Source of the DNA: an uncultured bacterium
GTDB taxonomy: Bacteria; Cyanobacteriota; Vampirovibrionia; Gastranaerophilales; Gastranaerophilaceae
Length of the DNA: 64,000 nt
Assembly: GCA_902774905.1 (NCBI GenBank)
Contig: CACYKF010000001.1
Location: 62,001 to 126,000 of the forward strand
Reading direction: 5' to 3'
Both the position numbers and the translations under genes were made by a program. Below are positions 59,150 through 64,000 of this stretch, piece after piece. A model generated the notes under the pieces. That model was not told the DNA's origin. It saw only the letters and a list, made by a program, of their open reading frames with translations, and searched no databases. How positions within the stretch are numbered: position 1 is the first letter of the stretch; each line of letters begins with the position of its first letter.

Positions 59150-60598
59150 ATGAACAAATTAAAAGAGAAGGCATTTACTTTATCAGAAATTATTATAACT
59201 CTTGGAATAATTGGAATTGTTGCTGCATTAACGATTCCTACATTAATTCAAAATTCCAATTCAAAAAAGTTTTTGACTCAATTTAAAAAATCAATATCAA
59301 CATTAAATCAAGCGGCAATCGGAGCGCAGGCTCAATATGATTTGGATTATTCTTTACTGACACAAATTAATGACGATGCGACATGCAAAAGTGATACTCT
59401 TGCGGCAGGTAAATACAGTCTTTGCGGACTGTTTAATAATACGCTTGCCGGTCATACATATATCGGGAAATACGGGAATGTAAAAGGGGCAAATGCATCA
59501 ACACCTTACAGTGCCAATGTTACAAGTTTTTCAATAGAAAACTTTTTATTCTTTTCATTTGCTGACGGTGCGATAGTTGCATTTAATCCGAACGCAAAAG
59601 GTTGCGGAATCGGTGTTGGTCAAACCTTAACAACTGAAAAACTGACAAACAGTTTATCTAATTGTATCGGGTTTATAGATGTGAACGGACCTACGCCTCC
59701 GAATAAAGAAGTTCAATGTGCAGAGGTAACAACAACGATATCTGCCAATACTACTTGTAAAGTAACCAACGGCAGTATGGGGGATATTTTTCCTGTCGTA
59801 TTTCATGACGGCGCAGTAGAACCTGCAACGAATGCATCACTAGCGGCATTTTTAGGTGGTAATGGAAAAGAAAATCTGTCTTTGGAAGAAGAAAGTACCG
59901 TGGCCCCTCCTAAAAAAATAACATTCAAGGGTAATGACTATGAATATTATGACGGGGCAAATGCATATATTAGAAAAGATTCAAATGGTAATTATATTTC
60001 GGCCAATGGTGATGTTTATTCAAAAAATTCAAATGGAATTTATTCGGGGCCTGACGGATATTTATATGATGAAAATTTGAATGTAATAGGCAGAAATTAT
60101 AACGGATATTCGTTCAGTTATAAAGGTGATGTTTTGGTTCGTGATGTTGGGAATGGTGTTTATAAAGGCCAAGGTGGTATGACTTATACTCCAAATTCAA
60201 ATGGGGGGTATAATCGTAGTGATGGCGCAGTGTTAGATTCCAATTTTAACATTCTTGGTCAAAATAAAAATGGAAATTGGTATGATTATAAAAACGGATT
60301 CTTTGTAAAAGAAAATGCTGACGGAAGTTATTCAGGCAGTGACGGAAAAGTTTATACGAAAGACTCTGAGGGTCGTTATGTGAATAATAATACATATTAT
60401 GACAAGGATATGAATATAGTTGGTGAAATTTATAAAGGTAATTGGTTCGATTATAGAAGCGGGTTATTTGTTCGTGAAGTTGGAGATGGAACTTATAAAG
60501 GTCATAGTATGACATATAAAATGAATGATGATGGATATTATGAGCGAAGTGATGGCAATGTATATGATGATGAATTTATATTTATAGGTCATAAATAA
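59150..60598 (+). CDS. Type IV pilin-like protein fused to a tandem-repeat domain
   Basis: The 482-aa protein has a prepilin N-terminus: KEKA-FTLSEIIITLGIIG, with Glu5 for methylation but Ala rather than Gly at the cleavage site. It is followed by a pilin-like head with four Cys (about 80-200). Residues about 258-482 are four imperfect repeats of about 55 aa rich in Tyr, Asn, Gly and Asp (units around YEYYDGANAYIRKDSNGNY, WYDYKNGFFVKENADGSY, WFDYRSGLFVREVGDGTY). Such repeats may bind calcium or glycans and make this an adhesin pilin. Confidence 0.8.
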   Translation: MNKLKEKAFTLSEIIITLGIIGIVAALTIPTLIQNSNSKKFLTQFKKSISTLNQAAIGAQAQYDLDYSLLTQINDDATCKSDTLAAGKYSLCGLFNNTLAGHTYIGKYGNVKGANASTPYSANVTSFSIENFLFFSFADGAIVAFNPNAKGCGIGVGQTLTTEKLTNSLSNCIGFIDVNGPTPPNKEVQCAEVTTTISANTTCKVTNGSMGDIFPVVFHDGAVEPATNASLAAFLGGNGKENLSLEEESTVAPPKKITFKGNDYEYYDGANAYIRKDSNGNYISANGDVYSKNSNGIYSGPDGYLYDENLNVIGRNYNGYSFSYKGDVLVRDVGNGVYKGQGGMTYTPNSNGGYNRSDGAVLDSNFNILGQNKNGNWYDYKNGFFVKENADGSYSGSDGKVYTKDSEGRYVNNNTYYDKDMNIVGEIYKGNWFDYRSGLFVREVGDGTYKGHSMTYKMNDDGYYERSDGNVYDDEFIFIGHK

Positions 60599-60611
60599 TT
60601 TAATGTATAGC

Positions 60612-60643
60612 AAAAAAAGGACGAAATAATCGTCCTTTTTTTT
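60612..60643 (+). terminator. Terminator after the pilin-like gene
   Basis: AAGGACGA (60617-60624) pairs with TCGTCCTT (60630-60637) and is flanked by A and T runs. Confidence 0.9.
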
Positions 60644-60839
60644 ATTGATTTTGTATTATAAATACTATACAAAAAATAAAAAATGTGATATGATTTTATC
60701 AGATGTAGTAATAAATTTTTTTAGGAAATATATGCAATAATTTTATTTAATTAAAAACTGAATAAACTCGGGCATAGGCTATATGTATGCCTGATTGCAT
60801 GTATTATAAAAAAATAGAAAAGGAAAAGGTATTAACTTT

Positions 60840-62369
60840 ATGGAAGCAAAAACCTTGCTATTGGTTATTGCAGCTATTGCGGTAATAGTCTTAGTTGTAA
60901 TGCTAATCATTCAGAAAAACAAAGTTAGTGCTGCTTTGGAGTCCGTTCAGAAGGACAGAAATGCACTTGATGAAAGAGAAAAAATTCTTCAGAAGGAAGC
61001 AAAAATTAAAGCACTTGAAGAATTACAAAATGACAGAGATGCTCTGAACGAAGAGGAAAGAGAAAGACGACAAGAACTTTCAAGACAAGAACAAAAGTTA
61101 GCAAAAAGGGAAGATGTTCTTGAAGAAAAAATTCAGGAATACACTGACAAAGAGGCTGAAGTTCAAAGAAAAAAAGATGAACTTTTAGAAAAAGAAGATT
61201 ATTTAGCAGAACTTGTGCAAAAGCAAACGGAAGAACTTGAAAGAATTTCAGGTATGTCTTGTGAAGAGGCTAAAAATACGCTTCTGGAACAATTAAAAAA
61301 TGATTTAGCGCAAGAACAAATGCAACTTATAAGAGAAAATGAAGCAAAGATTAAAGAAATATCATTAGAAAAAGCGCAGGAAATACTTTCTACCACTATG
61401 CAAAGATGTATGATTGAGCAGGTTGTAGAGACCACTGTTTCCGTTGTTGCTTTGCCTAATGACGAAATGAAAGGGCGTATAATCGGTCGTGAAGGTCGTA
61501 ACATAAGAGCGTTAGAAACTTTAACAGGCGTTGATTTGATTATTGATGATACTCCTGAAGCTGTTGTATTATCAAGTTTTGACCCTGTAAGACGAGAAAT
61601 AGCAAAACTTGCGTTGGAAAAACTTATTGTTGACGGGCGTATTCACCCGGTCAGAATTGAAGAAATGGTGGCTAAGGCGCAGGAAGAAATTGATAAAAAG
61701 ATTTGGAACGAAGGTGAAAATGCCGCACTTGAAATGGGTGTTATGGGTTTAAATAAAGAACTTATCAAGACATTAGGGCGTTTGTATTACAGAACAAGTT
61801 ATGGTCAGAATGTTTTGAAACACTCACTTGAAGTAGGACATATTGCAGGAATGTTGGCTGCTGAACTCGGTGCAAATGAAAAAATCGCAAAACGCGCAGG
61901 GCTGTTGCATGATATTGGTAAAGCGGTTGATCAAACTCAGGAAGGTACTCATATTCAACTTGGTGTAGAAATCGCAAACAGATACGGTGAAAAGCCCGAA
62001 GTCGTTCATGCAATAGAAGCGCATCATGATGATGTTGTTGCAAATACAATAGAAGCGGTTTTAGTAAAAGTAGCCGATGCGATTTCGGCAGGCAGACCCG
62101 GAGCAAGACGTGATACTTTGGAAATTTATATCAAGCGTCTGCAAAAAATTGAAGAAATCGTAAACAGTTACGAAGGCATCAAGCAATCATTTGCGGTTCA
62201 AGCCGGTCGTGAGGTTCGTATAATTGTTGAAGCAGAAAAATTTGACGATTTAGCCTCGGGTAAACTCGCAAGAGATGTTGCAAAACGAATTGAAGACGAA
62301 CTTGATTACCCCGGACAAATCCGCGTAACTGTTGTAAGAGAATTTAGAGCAACAGAAATAGCAAAATAA
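60840..62369 (+). CDS. rny: Ribonuclease Y
   Basis: RNase Y starts mRNA decay in many non-enteric bacteria. The 509-aa protein has an N-terminal membrane anchor (about 5-24), a long charged coiled coil (about 30-190), a KH domain ([20 protein letters not shown]) and an HD domain with [14 protein letters not shown] and VEAHHDD-type [12 protein letters not shown]. All catalytic residues are present. ymdB follows, an arrangement known in Firmicutes. Confidence 0.96.
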   Translation: MEAKTLLLVIAAIAVIVLVVMLIIQKNKVSAALESVQKDRNALDEREKILQKEAKIKALEELQNDRDALNEEERERRQELSRQEQKLAKREDVLEEKIQEYTDKEAEVQRKKDELLEKEDYLAELVQKQTEELERISGMSCEEAKNTLLEQLKNDLAQEQMQLIRENEAKIKEISLEKAQEILSTTMQRCMIEQVVETTVSVVALPNDEMKGRIIGREGRNIRALETLTGVDLIIDDTPEAVVLSSFDPVRREIAKLALEKLIVDGRIHPVRIEEMVAKAQEEIDKKIWNEGENAALEMGVMGLNKELIKTLGRLYYRTSYGQNVLKHSLEVGHIAGMLAAELGANEKIAKRAGLLHDIGKAVDQTQEGTHIQLGVEIANRYGEKPEVVHAIEAHHDDVVANTIEAVLVKVADAISAGRPGARRDTLEIYIKRLQKIEEIVNSYEGIKQSFAVQAGREVRIIVEAEKFDDLASGKLARDVAKRIEDELDYPGQIRVTVVREFRATEIAK

Positions 62370-62378
62370 ATGTCCATA

Positions 62379-62404
62379 CCCTCGCCCCTTGAGGGAGAGG
62401 GTAG
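62379..62404. repeat. Partial GC-rich palindromic repeat after rny
   Basis: CCCTCGCCCCTTGAGGGAGA followed by GGGTAG is a short member of the family seen at 23087-23131 and inside ymdB. Just before ymdB, TTCAGCATGACAAAAAT (from 62484) resembles the tail of the other palindromic family. Confidence 0.65.
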
Positions 62405-62489
62405 TATTCCTTAATGTGTAAAAACAAATTAAGAAATTCGGGAGCGGGGTATAACCCGTAAGATAGGAGATGCCAAAAACAAGTTCAGC

Positions 62490-63356
62490 ATGACAAAAAT
62501 GGATAATAACGTAATCAAAATCATATTTTTCGGAGATATTGTCGGCAAGCCGGGGCGCAGTGCCGTAAGGGATTTTTTGGCTAATAACAAAACCCTCACC
62601 CCTACCCCCTCTCCCAAAGGGCGAGGGGAGTGCCATTATGATTTTGTTATTGCTAATATTGAAAATGCATCTCATGGTTTCGGTTTGACCGAAAAGAATT
62701 ACAACGAGTTTATTGAGTATGGTATAGATGCAATGACCTGCGGAAATCATATTTGGGATAAAAAGGATATTTATTCATACATTGACAATGCTGATAGGCT
62801 TATTCGTCCGATTAATTATCCGCATGGGGTTAAAGGTGTCGGAAGTCGTATTTTTGAAAAGAACGGTATAAAAATAGGTGTCATAAATTCTATCGGCAGA
62901 GTATTCATGAACACTGTAGATTCTCAGTGGAAAATTGTTAAAGAAGAAATAGCCAAAATTAAAGAGATAACTCCGATAGTAGTTATGGATTTTCATGCAG
63001 AAGCGACCGCAGAAAAAATTTGTTTTGCAAAATATTGTTCAGAGTTTGGCATGAGTGCATTTTGGGGAACGCATACGCATGTTCAGACGGCTGATGAAAG
63101 TATAATAAACGGTATGGCATACATAACAGATGCCGGTTTTTGCGGAGCAAGTGACGGGGTTATCGGAATGGAATACCAAACATCTCTGTCACGATTTTTG
63201 ACAGGTATTCCGGAAAGATATGAAGTTGCACAAGGTAAAACAACTCAGGTTAACGCCCTTGAGGTTGATATTGATGTTAACAGCGGTTGTGCTTTGGCGG
63301 TAAAAAGAGTTTTTTGTAGTAATAGTAAAGTAGAGGAAAGTGGAGATGAAAACTGA
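62490..63356 (+). CDS. ymdB: YmdB-family metallophosphoesterase with repeat-derived insertion
   Basis: This 2',3'-cyclic nucleotide phosphodiesterase (TIGR00282 type) has 288 aa. It shows IIFFGDIVGKPGRSAV, FVIANIENASHGFGL, MTCGNHIWDKKDIY, VVMDFHAEATAEK and FWGTHTHVQTADE, which together supply the two-metal ligands. Residues 35-47 (TLTPTPSPKGRGE) are encoded by a GC-rich repeat at 62593-62630, where relatives have a plain loop. The start codon at 62490 lies in a repeat remnant; ATG 62499 is possible. Confidence 0.92.
   Translation: MTKMDNNVIKIIFFGDIVGKPGRSAVRDFLANNKTLTPTPSPKGRGECHYDFVIANIENASHGFGLTEKNYNEFIEYGIDAMTCGNHIWDKKDIYSYIDNADRLIRPINYPHGVKGVGSRIFEKNGIKIGVINSIGRVFMNTVDSQWKIVKEEIAKIKEITPIVVMDFHAEATAEKICFAKYCSEFGMSAFWGTHTHVQTADESIINGMAYITDAGFCGASDGVIGMEYQTSLSRFLTGIPERYEVAQGKTTQVNALEVDIDVNSGCALAVKRVFCSNSKVEESGDEN
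62593..62630 (+). repeat. GC-rich palindromic repeat inside the ymdB coding region
   Basis: CCCTCACCCCTACCCCCTCT followed by CCCAAAGGGCGAGGGGAG. It is far richer in GC than the surrounding gene and belongs to the same family as 23087-23131. It keeps the reading frame open. Confidence 0.85.
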
Positions 63357-64000
63357 TTTACACATTCACACATATTTCTCTGATGGTGTTTTTACACCGG
63401 AGAAAATTGTGGACACCGCCATTGATGTCGGACTTGGTGCAATTGCAATAACAGACCACGACAATGTTTTGGCTTATGATGTTGCAAATAAGTATATCAA
63501 AGATAATGATTTGAGTGATAAAATTCAGGTCTTGCGCGGTATAGAAGTAAATACTTTGTATAATGATTATGAAGTCCATATTTTAGGATACTTTATGGAT
63601 GTGAATAATTCCGATTTTCAAAGTATGATTAAATCTCAACAACAGGCAAGGGTTAAGCAGACAAAAGAAATTTTGGGTTTGCTTGCTAAAAAAGAAGGAA
63701 TCAGAATAAAGTTTGAAGACATTAAAAAACTTGTAGCCCCAAACGGTAGTATAGGCAGACCTCATATTGCAAGAGCGATTACTTCAGCAGGCGGAACCAC
63801 TAATGTTATGGATGCTTATGCAAAATATATTCACATAAATTCTCCTGTATATGTTCAGAGAAAAACAGTTTCTCCTCATGATGCGGTTGAAATTATTTAT
63901 GATGCGGGAGGTATTCCTGTAATTGCACATCCGCATGATTTGGAAAATATGGCAGAAGGATTAATTAAAGATCTTATGAATTACGGTTTGAGAGGTATTG
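63346..64000 (+). CDS. PHP-domain phosphoesterase (TrpH/YciV-like), 3' end outside window
   Basis: The 218 visible codons begin MKTDLHIHTYFSDGVFTPEK. The HxH metal motif is at residues 5-7, then AITDHDNVLAY, RGIEVNTLYNDYEVHILGY, GRPHIARAI and IAHPHDLENM, the order of ligands in PHP phosphoesterases that act on nucleoside 3',5'-bisphosphates or RNA ends. ATG 63346 has AGAGGAAAG upstream and overlaps the ymdB stop by 11 bases. A role beside rny and ymdB in RNA turnover is plausible. Confidence 0.9.
   Translation, partial: MKTDLHIHTYFSDGVFTPEKIVDTAIDVGLGAIAITDHDNVLAYDVANKYIKDNDLSDKIQVLRGIEVNTLYNDYEVHILGYFMDVNNSDFQSMIKSQQQARVKQTKEILGLLAKKEGIRIKFEDIKKLVAPNGSIGRPHIARAITSAGGTTNVMDAYAKYIHINSPVYVQRKTVSPHDAVEIIYDAGGIPVIAHPHDLENMAEGLIKDLMNYGLRGI

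Noticed and set aside
61765-62106. 113-codon antisense frame in rny rich in Leu and His
   Set aside because: It is a shadow of the conserved HD domain on the other strand.

Overview
The window is a low-GC chromosomal segment from a Gram-negative-type bacterium. The best guess is a gut or animal-associated relative of the Cyanobacteria (Melainabacteria/Vampirovibrionia, probably Gastranaerophilales). This rests on four things: the gene order infA-rpmJ-rpsM-rpsK-(rpsD)-rpoA-rplQ-truA-rplM-rpsI; a prepilin N-terminus of the FTLSEIIITLGIIGIVAAL type; several lineage-restricted Lys/Asn-rich proteins that I cannot assign to a family; and outer-membrane hallmarks (kdsA, TonB-ExbB-ExbD) combined with rny-ymdB and minCDE. 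The assignment is inference from recognised patterns, not from a search.

Layout: 0-5.4 kb is a minus-strand block (secreted protein fragment, nifU-nifS, LapA-like protein, rluD, lspA, secreted NTF2-like protein). 5.4-8.3 kb holds a 55-codon ORF, an orphan 2-hydroxyacyl-CoA dehydratase activator, an EF-hand-like protein and a secreted protein. 8.3-18.1 kb has mutS2, fabI, uvrC, a UPF0210 protein, a two-gene MotAB/ZorAB-like stator pair, bioY and rimI. 18.1-24.1 kb is the ribosomal protein/rpoA operon, interrupted three times by repeat-rich spacers. 24.1-38.4 kb carries housekeeping genes (ruvB, kdsA, pheS, rseP, nupC family, ribF), a degenerate HD-GYP protein and a sugar aminotransferase. Within it lies a compact locus with its own promoter, a 16-codon His-rich leader peptide and a terminator, upstream of a histidine-free membrane protein. 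38.4-42.6 kb has two small unknown proteins, three consecutive hairpins, minCDE (MinE with a long acidic tail) and a putative zincin. 42.6-48.7 kb is an accessory, repeat-rich stretch (LuxR-type HTH, zeta-like kinase plus small partner, second zincin-like protein, GT8 glycosyltransferase, XRE regulator with a palindromic operator candidate, tRNA-Phe). 48.9-64 kb returns to core genes (infC with a non-AUG start, TPR protein, dus, two paralogous secreted beta-proteins, tonB-exbB-exbD-exbD, ychF, a pilin/repeat fusion, rny, ymdB, PHP phosphoesterase).

Two window-wide patterns stand out. First, eight genes have a -10 box placed exactly 6 (once 7) bases before the start codon and no Shine-Dalgarno sequence, which is the signature of leaderless mRNAs. 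Second, several short palindromic repeat families are scattered between genes. One contributes in-frame codons to ymdB, and another has the same core in copies whose outer arms differ yet stay self-complementary. No CRISPR array, prophage, IS transposase or rRNA gene was seen.
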